The translations under genes and the position numbers were made by a program. The notes beneath the pieces were generated by a model, which did no database searches, was not told the origin of the DNA, and saw only the letters and a program-made list of their open reading frames with translations. Of a DNA stretch of 64,000 nt, positions 43,468 to 52,511 are shown piece after piece; within the stretch, counting starts at the first letter, position 1; every line of letters starts with the position of its first letter. This stretch comes from Vagococcus allomyrinae (GTDB lineage: Bacteria; Bacillota; Bacilli; Lactobacillales; Vagococcaceae): assembly GCF_017829975.1 (NCBI RefSeq), contig NZ_JAEEGA010000002.1, positions 458,033 to 522,032 on the forward strand. The letters run 5' to 3'.

Positions 43468-44666
43468 GCTGGCACAGCGGTTAAATCAATTTCACCCCAA
43501 ATAGCCGCATCATCATCCCATAGTTGGGCATCGAAGCGGTCAATAACACGAATATCCGTTGTATTTCTTGTAAATGATTTCCCACCAACGTCAGTGGCTT
43601 TAATTTCATAAACACCACGATCAAACACAATAGCGGCTTCTTTTAAGTCTCCCATGATGATTGGGGCCTTTTTAGCAACTGTTGGCAAGAATTTATTCCC
43701 CAATGTCACAACAGGATAAGACCCGAACAACAATTTTTTAGTGGCATCAACTGGGTTAGGTTGTAAAATGTACTTCCCATCTTTGTCTTTTAGCTTATCT
43801 AAAAAGTTAAAAGCATCTTGATTCATCACGGCACTTGAACTTGCTAGTAATTCTGGGTCTAATTCCACATTGTAAACATCTTTCAAACTATCCACGTCTG
43901 TAATTGCCGCTTTTTTAGGTAATGTCTTTAACAATACCAAAATCGTCACGTTACGAGTAATGATTGATTTTTTCGCAATCCACTTGTAGACATAAGCCAT
44001 AAGGTTGGCATCATTGTCTTGCAATAATGTGTTTGGGATTGGTAAAATACCCGCGTAGTCCTTGATTGCATACTTTTTATTCTGGAACTTAGGATTTTCG
44101 ATTTCCCCAATTTCATCCCACTCTTCAATGCTTGCGAATGGTGTAATATCGGCCAATTTCTCTAAAACACGGGAACCAGATTTTGTCATAACCATTTCAA
44201 CCGTTACAAGGTTTTCCAACGCAATAAATTGACGACGGAACTCATTGATTTTTGTCTGCATATCAACCGGAATGATTAAACCGCCCTCTTCATCAACTGA
44301 AGACTCAAATTTCCGAATGTTTTTCACTCGTTCAAAGATTGCTTCATCATCACGAGTCACATTTTTCCCACGAATCGCTTTTAGGAAGACTTTCGTATAC
44401 CTTGCTTCTACTTCATCGTCTTCCAGTTCATCCAGTCCCCGTTCATCATGCTCATCTTTACGTGCTCGTTTGACTGATTCAGGGTCTGGATCAATTGGTG
44501 GGTTTTCTAAACCACGGGCTTCAATTTCCAAATCTAACAAGTCACGGGCTTCTTTCAGTTCCGCCACTAAAGCGCGTAATTCATCGACACTTTTCTTCTC
44601 GCCGACTGCATCGTCATAAGCTTTCTTACGTTTTGCCACTAATTGGCGTAATTCTCTTTCATTCAT
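43455..44666 (-). CDS. Major capsid protein, HK97 fold
   Basis: A 403-residue HK97-type capsid protein. The first about 115 residues form a charged coiled-coil scaffold domain (delta domain) to be removed by the protease. The mature part starts near SSVDEEGGLIIPVDMQ, the usual opening of the HK97 E-loop and P-domain region. The zero frame ends AVPAGNE then TAG. A -1 slippery site just before this stop would add 55 residues in a minority of subunits. Confidence 0.93.
   Translation of the reverse strand: MNERELRQLVAKRKKAYDDAVGEKKSVDELRALVAELKEARDLLDLEIEARGLENPPIDPDPESVKRARKDEHDERGLDELEDDEVEARYTKVFLKAIRGKNVTRDDEAIFERVKNIRKFESSVDEEGGLIIPVDMQTKINEFRRQFIALENLVTVEMVMTKSGSRVLEKLADITPFASIEEWDEIGEIENPKFQNKKYAIKDYAGILPIPNTLLQDNDANLMAYVYKWIAKKSIITRNVTILVLLKTLPKKAAITDVDSLKDVYNVELDPELLASSSAVMNQDAFNFLDKLKDKDGKYILQPNPVDATKKLLFGSYPVVTLGNKFLPTVAKKAPIIMGDLKEAAIVFDRGVYEIKATDVGGKSFTRNTTDIRVIDRFDAQLWDDDAAIWGEIDLTAVPAGNE
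43461..43467 (-). promoter_or_regulatory. -1 frameshift site at the end of the capsid gene
   Basis: Heptamer GGGAAAC in X-XXY-YYZ phase, one codon before the TAG stop. A short GC-rich stem, CGCCC with GGGCG around a 10-11-nt loop, begins about 6 nt downstream and could stimulate slipping. Confidence 0.65.
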
Positions 44667-44715
44667 AGGTTTTCTACCTCTTTCAATTTTTTATATAAAA
44701 ATAGAACCAACACAA

Positions 44716-45348
44716 TTAAGCGTATGATTCTGCTTCTAACGAAAGTAATTCAATTTCTTTTTCCCAATTCAATGAACGCTTCTGGTTCTCCAAATCATCA
44801 ACTAATTCTTTACTTCTGACACCAACCACTGCTTCCGTATCCGGATAAGCTGGTGTTGTGACAACTGAAACGTCAAAAATACGGCTAATTTTATTGATTG
44901 TCCGCTCGTATATCTTCATTTCTTCATTTTCTTGCCAATCCTCTGCCCCTTGTTCTCGTTCCACAGTAAAGGCAAACGAGCATTGATTAACGATGCCTTG
45001 ACGAATGTTTTCCATTAGGTCGCGAGAATAACTTGTTTCGGTTGGCTTTACAACAAACTTAAGGCCGATACCATCAACTTCAAGTTCCACGTTAATACCA
45101 GAACGTCCGAGAATTTGGCTTTCATCATGGTTAAACAGCGCGACAACATTTGTCATGTCAGCCTCTCTCAAGCACTCCCTTGCCAATCGCTCTCGAAACC
45201 AGCCACCAAGAACTTCACTCCACCGCTCAAATTTCAAAGCGTAACCTTCAATGACTTCTTCCATCGCGCCATCTTCACCACGGCGCTCAACAAGACTAAT
45301 CGTTGTCGTTACTTGGCGTAGCTCCTTCTTCCCCGTTTTTATCTTCAT
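44716..45348 (-). CDS. Prohead (HK97-family) protease
   Basis: A 210-residue protease. Features of the family: IEGYALKFERWSE, then NHDESQILGR with the catalytic His, and SFAFTVE with the catalytic Ser, ending in VSVVTTPAYPDTEA. It cleaves the capsid scaffold during maturation. The start overlaps the 3' end of the portal gene by 53 bp, which is common but larger than usual; no later ATG keeps the N-terminal strand. Confidence 0.9.
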   Translation of the reverse strand: MKIKTGKKELRQVTTTISLVERRGEDGAMEEVIEGYALKFERWSEVLGGWFRERLARECLREADMTNVVALFNHDESQILGRSGINVELEVDGIGLKFVVKPTETSYSRDLMENIRQGIVNQCSFAFTVEREQGAEDWQENEEMKIYERTINKISRIFDVSVVTTPAYPDTEAVVGVRSKELVDDLENQKRSLNWEKEIELLSLEAESYA

Positions 45349-46639
45349 CTTCTAAAATCCCTCCTTCCTTCAGCGTGCCATCATCCTTGACTAGCTTATA
45401 AACTCCCGCTTTCGTATTTTGTAGAACTTTTATATTACTTGCTGGAGTCCAGTTTAATGTGATGAATGGCTCAGTACTCCACTCTTCGTCATATGGTGAA
45501 TCTTCATTTGAGGCACGAACATCATCCAGTGTCTTTGCCCCCGATTCTATTTGAATCTTATGAACTTCTGCTCTTGTTTTCGAATCACCACGAAGCTCAG
45601 AATCCAAATTAAATTTGACATAATAGTCTTCTTGCTCCTCAAGAGTAAAAGCTTTTGTGTTGAATTCTAGTTCAATACGGGTTATCCACGGTTGTAGCGT
45701 ATTTTTAACGTACTCTAAGGCTTGATGTTCAATATTGGCATACGTTGCCCGCCCAAGCTCATTCACTTTATGTAACGGCATTTTGTAGATTGCCGTAATT
45801 TTTTGAGTGTTGTATTTTTGTGATTCAATAAACTGCATGTCTTGCTGGGACAGCCCCATTTGTTGATAATCTAGCCCACTATCGATGACAGCAATGGCAT
45901 CCGTTCCATTTACCTTTTTCCACTCTTCTTTCACACGGTCCTTAGCTTCTTTACCTAATACACCTGGTACTTTTAAAATCCCGTTCGGTGTCCCACCTTC
46001 TTGAATCATTTTGATGTTATAATCATTGGCCATCTCATTCGCTTGTACACGATCAGCTATAACTTGAATAGGAGATAAGCCATTGATACCATCTCTGGTA
46101 AAACCTTTGATGTGAATGATTTCCCACGGATAAAAGGTTCTGACTTTGTTTTTTAAAGTAGTTTGATAATAGAGCTTTCCATCACTACTAATAACAGGTT
46201 TGGTTGAGCTTGATAAAGGGAGTAATTTTTCTATTTCCCCATCTTCATCAAAAGCAATTAATGAAAAGTGTTGCCCGCTTATCAGACAATCGACCATTAA
46301 CAGCTTGATATAATCACTTGTATTCATGTATTCGTTTGGGCGACCAGCTAATAGCTTCGCCAGCTTGTGTTCCTTTTTTCCAACTCGAACAATTTTATCG
46401 TCTTTTGTTCGATATACCTTTATTGGTAATTTGGCCACATCGTCACTCAAAGTGTTAACACACGAATAAATATCATCAAAAATATCCGCATTTCCTTCAC
46501 GAATCTTTTTTCTGTTGCTTTTTCCAAATAAATCCATCAAAAAATTGAAGCCACCGCCTTCCGGACGTATTGCTTCTTTGGTTGGCTCACTATTCCTTTT
46601 CTCACGCGTGGTTTGTGAGAAAAGAGTTTCTACAATCAT
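45296..46639 (-). CDS. Phage portal protein, HK97 family
   Basis: A 447-residue portal that forms the dodecameric DNA gate of the capsid. Typical segments: VNTLSDDVAKLPIKVY, HIKGFTRDGINGLSPIQV, ANEMANDYN and FIESQKYNTQKITAIYKMP. It follows a small membrane protein, with which its start overlaps. Confidence 0.93.
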   Translation of the reverse strand: MIVETLFSQTTREKRNSEPTKEAIRPEGGGFNFLMDLFGKSNRKKIREGNADIFDDIYSCVNTLSDDVAKLPIKVYRTKDDKIVRVGKKEHKLAKLLAGRPNEYMNTSDYIKLLMVDCLISGQHFSLIAFDEDGEIEKLLPLSSSTKPVISSDGKLYYQTTLKNKVRTFYPWEIIHIKGFTRDGINGLSPIQVIADRVQANEMANDYNIKMIQEGGTPNGILKVPGVLGKEAKDRVKEEWKKVNGTDAIAVIDSGLDYQQMGLSQQDMQFIESQKYNTQKITAIYKMPLHKVNELGRATYANIEHQALEYVKNTLQPWITRIELEFNTKAFTLEEQEDYYVKFNLDSELRGDSKTRAEVHKIQIESGAKTLDDVRASNEDSPYDEEWSTEPFITLNWTPASNIKVLQNTKAGVYKLVKDDGTLKEGGILEDEDKNGEEGATPSNDND

Positions 46640-46797
46640 TTATCATCACCCCCTTTCTTTCTTTGATAAATGGCCACAATGACAGTTAATACAACACCTG
46701 TCACAAAGAAGCCCAAATCTACATTAAAATTAAAGATTGGGTATAGAATCATCAACATCCCGATAACAAAAATAATGTCGAATAATGCATTGCGCAT
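46636..46797 (-). CDS. Small two-segment membrane protein
   Basis: A 53-residue protein with two hydrophobic stretches (DIIFVIGMLMILYPIF and FFVTGVVLTVIVAIY) and a basic end. It starts one base before the next stop codon and its stop overlaps the portal start, so it is a real part of the operon. DUF1056-like proteins lie at this place in related phages; function unknown. Confidence 0.65.
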   Translation of the reverse strand: MRNALFDIIFVIGMLMILYPIFNFNVDLGFFVTGVVLTVIVAIYQRKKGGDDK

Positions 46798-47085
46798 TTA
46801 GACCACACCTTTCATTTCTTCTTTTTTTAAGAATGCCAAATAGTCATTCAGTCTTACTTTGTATTCACTTGCCGAAATATTTCCTTCGGCCAACTCCTGT
46901 TTAATGACTTCCAAATATTTAGGATACCTCTCCATTTGAAATTTTCCATGGATGACAGTGATGTCATAACCGGGAAATTCTACACCGAGAATATGCTTTA
47001 CTTTTTCTATGCCACTTTCTGGCAAAATTAGGTCTCCGAGAGCGACAACTAGATGATTTTCCCCTTCAATCAAATGTGTTTTCAT
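46798..47085 (-). CDS. Hypothetical phage protein
   Basis: A 95-residue soluble protein (MKTHLIEGENHLVVALGD and a C-terminal helix with AEGNISASEYKVRLNDYL). The last part resembles SHOCT-like short helical modules, a weak impression. It lies between the large terminase and portal genes, with 4-bp overlap to the preceding gene. Confidence 0.6.
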   Translation of the reverse strand: MKTHLIEGENHLVVALGDLILPESGIEKVKHILGVEFPGYDITVIHGKFQMERYPKYLEVIKQELAEGNISASEYKVRLNDYLAFLKKEEMKGVV

Positions 47086-47276
47086 TTTAGAATCCCAACT
47101 TTCACTTCATAATAACTTTTGGGATTATTCATCACATGATCATGAACTTTTTTCATCTGCTTCACTAGTCGTAACCTTGATAGAATTGCTAGATACCACA
47201 TGACTAATTTAAATCGTGGTTTTAACATCACGGTTACAGGTACAGTTAAATTTGAATAGTTTGCTTTTTTATTCAT
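47082..47276 (-). CDS. Small basic phage protein
   Basis: A 64-residue basic protein with one hydrophobic stretch (RFKLVMWYLAILSRLRL) that could lie on or in the membrane. No family recognised. It overlaps the following gene by 4 bp and lies 14 bp after the large terminase. Confidence 0.55.
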   Translation of the reverse strand: MNKKANYSNLTVPVTVMLKPRFKLVMWYLAILSRLRLVKQMKKVHDHVMNNPKSYYEVKVGILK

Positions 47277-47290
47277 TATTTTTCAGCTCC

Positions 47291-49012
47291 TTAAAATGTG
47301 AAATCATCACTCATAATTCTTTCGTTCAAGTCAATCCTCTGATTATCATACATTGCTCTGGCAAAGGCGTTGATGACTCCCGCGGCTGGGTCAATTCGTT
47401 CTTTTGATACTTTTTTGCCGATCATGACGTTTTCTTGTTCATCCATTTTTAAGACAGCATTTCCTAGCGCCCACTTTAAAACAGGGTCATCAAAATGCTC
47501 CACTTTACCGCTATAAACTGCTTCTCGAAATTCTTTTGTAGGTATACTCAAATGTGAAATATTTTGTGGAATTTCCACGTTAGTAATGCCACTGGCTTCA
47601 AGCTCTTGAACCAAATGTAGAGCGTTCCATTTGTCGTAACCATTTTCCAAAATATTGTTATCTTTATGGAAATCTAGAATCCACTGTTTAACAAAGCGAT
47701 AATCGACAACATTACCAGGTGTTAATTCTAAACAGCCGCTTTCTTTAAATAAATCGTAGCGTGTTTGATCTCGGCTCATGCGTTCACGATAATTCTCTTC
47801 AGGCATAAAGGAATGCTGGAACACTCTGAATTTACCGCCTTTCACAGCGACAATTCCCACACTGGTTAAATCCGTAGTCATGGATAAATCGACTCCTGTG
47901 TATGTATTCCATCCCTCCAATAATAGTTTCATATCCTTGTTGGAATAGGTTTGGATTCGACACTTTTGCCATTTAGCCATATCCATATAACCATCTTCTT
48001 TCTGGTCAACCCAAATGTTCATGTTCTTAGTAAGGAAGGCCCGCATTTTTTCAGGCTGTTCCAACGCAATTCTCAAGTCACTACGTAGAGCTTCTAAGCC
48101 ACGTTCATAAGTAGCCACAATAGGATTAGCTTTAATCCAGTTAGATTCATCTTTGACATCGTCCCCCACATCTAACTCATATATAGCAATAAAGATTTCT
48201 TCGTTTTCTGCATCATCGTCAGGATCCAATATTCTTGTGTAATACTGATAATCTGAATAGCACGGCACGTTCAAATCCAATCCCGCAGTTGTAATAACTA
48301 CTAATAACGGATTCTTTCGTGCCACCATCCCCGTCTTTTGTGTGTCACGTAATTCAGATGTTTGATTATCTTTGTATTCATCAAGAACCGCTAAACTTGG
48401 GTTTGTCCCATCCCCTGTTTTCCGTGCTTCACGAGACAATGCCTTAATGACAGACCCATTATTAAGAACGGTAATTTTTTGATAGGCGTCACTAAACTTT
48501 TCTCGCAACATGTCCACTTTTCTAATTTGAGAAAGAGTTTCGTTGTACACCAATTGAGATTGTTCTCTCGTCCAAGACGAAATATAGATTTCTTCTTGTT
48601 CATCAGACAAAAATGCCACGTATGAAACCACGATGGCCAAAAACTGACTTTTGGCATTCTTACGTCCCACTTGGATGTAAACTTCTCTAAATCGTCTCAG
48701 GTCATTAACTTTCTGTTTGAAACAAAAAATATTAGCAGCCAAAAACAACTGGTAGTCGGTTAAATCGATTAGCTGTCCCGCTAAAATTCCTTTTGTGTGT
48801 TTAAACATGCCTGACCATCGATTAAACTTCAAGAGTTCATTCCAATCCACATAAAAAGGATAGTCCTTACTTTCAATTTGCTTTAAATCCTTAAAGAATC
48901 GTCGCACCATCCATTTGGTTTTTTTCCCCGCTTTGATAGTGCCGTTCTCGATGTCAGTCGCATATTTGATGACTCTGGTTTGGAGTTCCAGTTTTTCTTC
49001 TTCAAAGTTCAT
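47291..49012 (-). CDS. Terminase large subunit
   Basis: A 573-residue packaging motor of the HK97-like (Terminase_1) group. The ATPase half has the Walker A-like QVGRKNAKS (about 110-118) and Walker B AVLDEY (about 208-213). The nuclease half has GVDLSMTTDLT with a metal-binding Asp and a late DPAAGVINAFA. It cuts concatemers and pumps DNA into the prohead. It starts 3 bp after the small subunit stop. Confidence 0.95.
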   Translation of the reverse strand: MNFEEEKLELQTRVIKYATDIENGTIKAGKKTKWMVRRFFKDLKQIESKDYPFYVDWNELLKFNRWSGMFKHTKGILAGQLIDLTDYQLFLAANIFCFKQKVNDLRRFREVYIQVGRKNAKSQFLAIVVSYVAFLSDEQEEIYISSWTREQSQLVYNETLSQIRKVDMLREKFSDAYQKITVLNNGSVIKALSREARKTGDGTNPSLAVLDEYKDNQTSELRDTQKTGMVARKNPLLVVITTAGLDLNVPCYSDYQYYTRILDPDDDAENEEIFIAIYELDVGDDVKDESNWIKANPIVATYERGLEALRSDLRIALEQPEKMRAFLTKNMNIWVDQKEDGYMDMAKWQKCRIQTYSNKDMKLLLEGWNTYTGVDLSMTTDLTSVGIVAVKGGKFRVFQHSFMPEENYRERMSRDQTRYDLFKESGCLELTPGNVVDYRFVKQWILDFHKDNNILENGYDKWNALHLVQELEASGITNVEIPQNISHLSIPTKEFREAVYSGKVEHFDDPVLKWALGNAVLKMDEQENVMIGKKVSKERIDPAAGVINAFARAMYDNQRIDLNERIMSDDFTF

Positions 49013-49015
49013 CTC

Positions 49016-49504
49016 TTACGCCCTCTTTCCAATTGTTGCACCAAACAAAGCTTCTTCGGCCGTCTTTTCTTTTGGTTTTTCTTTCGGTTTCGGTAAAACC
49101 AACTTCCCGCGGCTGCTGATAGATAACCCTAAATCGGTTGCCGCTGCTCTCGTCTGTTTGAATAACCTCTCTTGAATTTTAGAAAGCTTATCAAACTGAT
49201 CGAGATTATCAATGGCCTTGGGTTTTAACAGTGTTTTACTGACTTTCTGATAGTTTTCTTCTGACACTAAGTATCTAGCCAGTGCTTCATTATCAAGGTT
49301 GGTCATGATACCAATTTCCAAAAGTTCGTTTGCAATTTCGCTAAACTTATCTTTCAGTTTTTTTGGCAAGTATTTTGGTGGCTCGACTTTATCAGCTGGT
49401 GCCACAATTTTTGTTTTTTTACGCTCTTCAATTTCTTCTTTTGTCAGGTGTGTTTTCCCTTCAAATTCTAAAATCTCAATCGGTTTTCTTGGTCTTCCAG
49501 CCAT
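49016..49504 (-). CDS. Terminase small subunit, P27 family
   Basis: A 162-residue P27-type protein that recognises the packaging site. The N terminus (GRPRKPIEILEFEGKTHLT) and the middle RYLVSEENYQKVSKTLL are typical. It sits directly before the large subunit gene and after an HNH nuclease gene, the arrangement of cos-type HK97-like phages. Confidence 0.88.
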   Translation of the reverse strand: MAGRPRKPIEILEFEGKTHLTKEEIEERKKTKIVAPADKVEPPKYLPKKLKDKFSEIANELLEIGIMTNLDNEALARYLVSEENYQKVSKTLLKPKAIDNLDQFDKLSKIQERLFKQTRAAATDLGLSISSRGKLVLPKPKEKPKEKTAEEALFGATIGKRA

Positions 49505-49568
49505 AATCTTTCACAACCTTTTCCAATTGTTTGTTATACTATTTGATTATTTTTATCTAACACAAAAA

Positions 49569-49591
49569 GATACTCAAAAACTATTGAGTAC
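49569..49591 (-). terminator. Terminator between HNH and small terminase genes
   Basis: GATACTCAA (49569-49577) pairs with TTGAGTACC (49584-49592) apart from one end mismatch; on the minus strand a TCTTTTTG tail follows. It would end the transcript from the early or regulator side. The stretch 49593-49748, without a gene, is the most likely place for the cos site, but I cannot identify it. Confidence 0.6.
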
Positions 49592-49748
49592 CCTTGTCTA
49601 TAAGCATTTCCGACAATGCCGATACAACGCCATTCATCAGATTTTAAAAAAGTTTGAATAAAAGGAATTTTGTATGAAGTTGAGGGTGCGTTCTTTGTTG
49701 CTTACAAATAGTAAACATTCTGCCATAGGGAGGGTGTTATTTAATTAT

Positions 49749-50093
49749 CTAAATCCCCCAGTTCCCCATATCCTCTTTAGCCGTCTTCTTATTGTGATGC
49801 TCTGCTGTCATCGCTTGCCAGTTTGATTCGTCCCAAAAAAGTTCCATATTGCCTTTGTGCGGCGTTTTGTGGTCCACCACTGTTGCAATAAGCTTCTCAC
49901 CTGTTCGCTGACAGTCTTTACACTCGCACAATGGATGACGAATAAGAAATGCTTCTCTCCGCTTCCGCCACTTCCATCCGTACAAACTTGCTTTCTTTTC
50001 TGGTCGATGGTTCTCATGAACATCACAGTATAACTTGTTAGTTAGCTTGCCACACAGTGGGAAAGCACAAGGCTTCATTGGTTGCTTAACCAT
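49749..50093 (-). CDS. Phage HNH endonuclease
   Basis: A 114-residue HNH nuclease with zinc-binding cysteines (CAFPLCGK, YCDVHE, CECKDC) and the HNH core VVDHKTPHKGN, then NWQAMTAEHHNKKTAKE. HNH proteins next to terminases are needed for DNA packaging in HK97-type phages. The ATG at 50093 follows GGTGGTGGTAATA. Confidence 0.9.
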   Translation of the reverse strand: MVKQPMKPCAFPLCGKLTNKLYCDVHENHRPEKKASLYGWKWRKRREAFLIRHPLCECKDCQRTGEKLIATVVDHKTPHKGNMELFWDESNWQAMTAEHHNKKTAKEDMGNWGI

Positions 50094-50430
50094 TATTACC
50101 ACCACCTAGCGAGCTGTGAGTCACTACTGCTTGGATGTAAGCTTGCTTAGTATAAGGCCCATACTCCATCGCTAGGGTATCGAACTCACATGCCAACTGG
50201 GTCATAGCATCTATAGTTGGTGTAAGGTTGCCCGTTTTGTTTATCTTGACTAACAACTCAATTACTTCCTGATTAAAGATACGCATTGCGATGCCTTTCT
50301 TAATACACTCCGACTGCATGTTGATAACATCACCCGAAGCTGTGAGTACATCACGATACTCATTAATTACTTCCGTTGGATTATTATCTATATGCTTTTT
50401 TAATAACTTTCTCTTTTGCTTATCATTCAT
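50086..50430 (-). CDS. Hypothetical phage protein
   Basis: A 114-residue helical protein of unknown function (MNDKQKRKLLKKHIDNNPTE and so on), ending with a Gly/Asn-rich tail. Start at 50430 after GAAGGGGTC. It overlaps both the late regulator and the HNH gene and may take part in packaging or late control. Confidence 0.6.
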   Translation of the reverse strand: MNDKQKRKLLKKHIDNNPTEVINEYRDVLTASGDVINMQSECIKKGIAMRIFNQEVIELLVKINKTGNLTPTIDAMTQLACEFDTLAMEYGPYTKQAYIQAVVTHSSLGGGNNG

Positions 50431-50944
50431 GGTTAATGACCCCTTCACTATATAGGTGGCGCTTGTCAGACACCCCTCGTTTTTTTAGGTATTGTTGTAT
50501 CTTTTTATCTGCTCTCTCAATATAAGTAGACACTGTTCCTTTGCTAATTTGTAAGTACTTAGCAGTCTGATCAAAGGTATTCCCTTTAAGATAGACCGAC
50601 TCATAACATTCCCGTTGACGATCTGATAATTGAGACATCACTTCATCAATAAATAGTTTGACTGGCCCCGATACACCATGACTGGAAAGTATTCGATGAT
50701 TCTTTTCCACATCTTCAATCCGTTCTCGTAGTGTTGTCCGTTGGTCGTACGAATCTCTTGTCTCTCTTCTTTCTCCCGCTCGCTTCTCTTTACCTGTCTC
50801 AAGCCAAAACAAGGAGTACTCGGTGCTGGAGATTATGCTATTAATTTTTGAGACATCTGAAAGATTGGTTGTATTACGCTTCAAGTTCCTTGCCAATCGC
50901 AAGTCATTTCGATATTCCTTGATAATAGTTTGACTACTCTGCAC
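50423..50944 (-). CDS. ArpU/RinA-like late transcriptional regulator
   Basis: A 173-residue protein with a C-terminal sigma-70-region-4-like HTH (LSDRQRECYESVYLKGNTFD, then QISKGTVSTYIERADKKI). ArpU/RinA-type proteins switch on late genes of Gram-positive phages, and this one precedes the packaging genes. Start: GTG at 50944 after AAGGAGGAAAGAC; a longer ATG frame would run through a terminator hairpin. Confidence 0.8.
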   Translation of the reverse strand: MQSSQTIIKEYRNDLRLARNLKRNTTNLSDVSKINSIISSTEYSLFWLETGKEKRAGERRETRDSYDQRTTLRERIEDVEKNHRILSSHGVSGPVKLFIDEVMSQLSDRQRECYESVYLKGNTFDQTAKYLQISKGTVSTYIERADKKIQQYLKKRGVSDKRHLYSEGVINHE

Positions 50945-50980
50945 GTGTCTTTCCTCCTTGAAATAAAAAAAGAAGACACA

Positions 50981-51008
50981 AACTATTAGCTGCTTTAAGC
51001 TAATAGTT
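50981..51008 (-). terminator. Terminator or attenuator before the late regulator
   Basis: Perfect 10-bp arms AACTATTAGC (50981-50990) and GCTAATAGTT (50999-51008), followed on the minus strand by a T7 run. It lies 37 bp upstream of the late regulator start, so the regulator may depend on antitermination or its own promoter. Confidence 0.75.
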
Positions 51009-51040
51009 CGCATCCTCTGGTTCTTCCTAGTAAGATACTT

Positions 51041-51229
51041 TTATTTTAATTTCCAACCCGTATGATCCTCACCCTTAACTACTTTACCGTCACGGGTTTG
51101 GATTTCAACTATTCCAAATTGGGGTAATTTCTTTATGTAAGCTTTCCCCTCACTTACGATAATAATAGAGCCACTACACTGTGCTGTCTCTAAGTTCTTT
51201 AAATCTACCGGTTCCAATTCATTCCCCAT
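51041..51229 (-). CDS. Hypothetical phage protein, 62 aa
   Basis: A small beta-rich protein (SGSIIIVSEGKAYIKKLPQF) of the early/middle region. RBS AAGGAGGATAAACG precedes the ATG. No family recognised. Confidence 0.6.
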   Translation of the reverse strand: MGNELEPVDLKNLETAQCSGSIIIVSEGKAYIKKLPQFGIVEIQTRDGKVVKGEDHTGWKLK

Positions 51230-51259
51230 TAGTCCGTTTATCCTCCTTCTTATTCCATG

Positions 51260-51448
51260 CTACAATAGCAAGTTCGCTCTTATTTCTTCTAAGTTCCAAT
51301 CATCCATTAAGCTGTTTTTGGAACTACTTAGTTTGACATGCCCAATTTCATACCAACCTTCGTCATGGTCATGACCAGCCGGCACCCATGCCAAAATCAT
51401 GATTCTTTTCTTGTTGGGTGCAATTTGATATCTTACATTTTTATCCAT
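51260..51448 (-). CDS. Hypothetical phage protein, 62 aa
   Basis: A small soluble protein (YQIAPNKKRIMILAWVPAG). It overlaps the end of the DUF1642-like gene by 16 bp, with GAGGAGGTAGGTC as RBS. No family recognised. Confidence 0.6.
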   Translation of the reverse strand: MDKNVRYQIAPNKKRIMILAWVPAGHDHDEGWYEIGHVKLSSSKNSLMDDWNLEEIRANLLL

Positions 51449-52008
51449 GATTGACCTACCTCCTCGACTGTTCCACCTATGATACCTGCAGTCATTTCAG
51501 CTTCTTGCAAGTCAACTGCCGTAATTCCAGTAACTCCCCCTGGAACATCATCAATTTCAAATACCGGACAAGTTCCATCCTCTCCCCAATTCTTAAAGTA
51601 AAGCTTGTCACCAACCTTAATGTAATACTTTGGCTCTTCTTCGACTTCGTAGCCTATTTTTAATGCTAACAAGGTTTCGAATGACTGCCCTCGTAGCCAT
51701 TCTTTAAGATCGCCATTTTCCATTGTATTCATTACGCCTAAAAACTTTTGGTAGATTAAGGCTGCAATTTGCTCGTCTTCATTCCCTTTTTTTAAATATT
51801 CTGCAACAAACTGTGGTACTTTAATAACCTTGCGATTATACTCGACATTAGCAAGCTGTTTTATTAAGCTATCGTTTAAAACAACTTGTTTTTCTAATAT
51901 TTCTACTACACTTGGACTCATTGGCGCCTGATTAGGGCAATACTTCTTCGAAAGCTTGTATCTGATAGCTTTATTTAATTCTTTTATTCCTTTGATCAAT
52001 TCATTCAT
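51433..52008 (-). CDS. DUF1642-like phage protein
   Basis: A 191-residue early phage protein. The segment VPQFVAEYLKKGNEDEQIAA followed by a beta-rich C terminus (YYIKVGDKLYFKNWGEDG and onward) fits the DUF1642 family of Lactobacillales phages; function unknown. The ATG at 52008 follows CAGGAGAGCTAAAC. Confidence 0.7.
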   Translation of the reverse strand: MNELIKGIKELNKAIRYKLSKKYCPNQAPMSPSVVEILEKQVVLNDSLIKQLANVEYNRKVIKVPQFVAEYLKKGNEDEQIAALIYQKFLGVMNTMENGDLKEWLRGQSFETLLALKIGYEVEEEPKYYIKVGDKLYFKNWGEDGTCPVFEIDDVPGGVTGITAVDLQEAEMTAGIIGGTVEEVGQSWIKM

Positions 52009-52032
52009 GTTTAGCTCTCCTGTGCTTTTTAT

Positions 52033-52145
52033 TTGATTTTTCATGAAAACGTATTATAATTTTAGGTGTAAGCCACTACTGTCCATTGTGGCTCACAAAC
52101 CCTGCCCTTGCTGACCACTGTTTGCAAGGGCTCTTCTTATTACCC
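52033..52145 (+). ncRNA. Candidate plus-strand phage RNA with promoter and two hairpins
   Basis: TTGATT (52033-52038) and TATAAT (52055-52060), 16 bp apart, point away from the surrounding minus-strand genes. Two hairpins follow: AGCCAC (52071-52076) with GTGGCT (52088-52093), flanked by GTG and CAC, and GCCCTTGC (52104-52111) with GCAAGGGC (52124-52131), then a T-rich tail. The RNA would be about 75-80 nt and non-coding. Confidence 0.55.
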
Positions 52146-52151
52146 GAGAGA

Positions 52152-52511
52152 TTAATCAACGTGCACAGTGACAGACACAGCTATAACTTTTTCCCAGTTA
52201 AGCTCCGATACCGTTTTATCTGCCATTTTAGATACTATTTGATCATTAATGTTAGCTTTACCTAATTCCTTTTCTACACTGTCATATATTTCTTCAAATG
52301 CTCGTTCTACTAAATCATCTTTCTCATCCTCAAACCAAACTCACTCATCATCAATATACATACTTGTTATTTCAGCATTACCCACCGCACCTAGCCACCA
52401 AGAATGGCCATCGTCTGCAACAATCTCTTCATCAACTTTTGCGACTACTTTTAATTCAGGATTATCACTCATTAATTGTGCTAGTACTTTAGCATTTTTA
52501 TTATTAACCAT
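52152..52511 (-). pseudogene. Phage early protein with internal UGA
   Basis: A minus-strand frame with ATG at 52511 and RBS AAAGGAGTGAAATGC runs 119 codons to TAA at 52152-52154, interrupted by one TGA at 52341-52343 (codon 57). Both halves read as one acidic protein (NPELKVVAKVDEEIV and GHSWWLGAVGNAEIT before the stop; VWFEDEKDDLVERAFEEIY after), similar to a common phage protein family of unknown function. It is probably inactivated by a point mutation. Confidence 0.65.
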
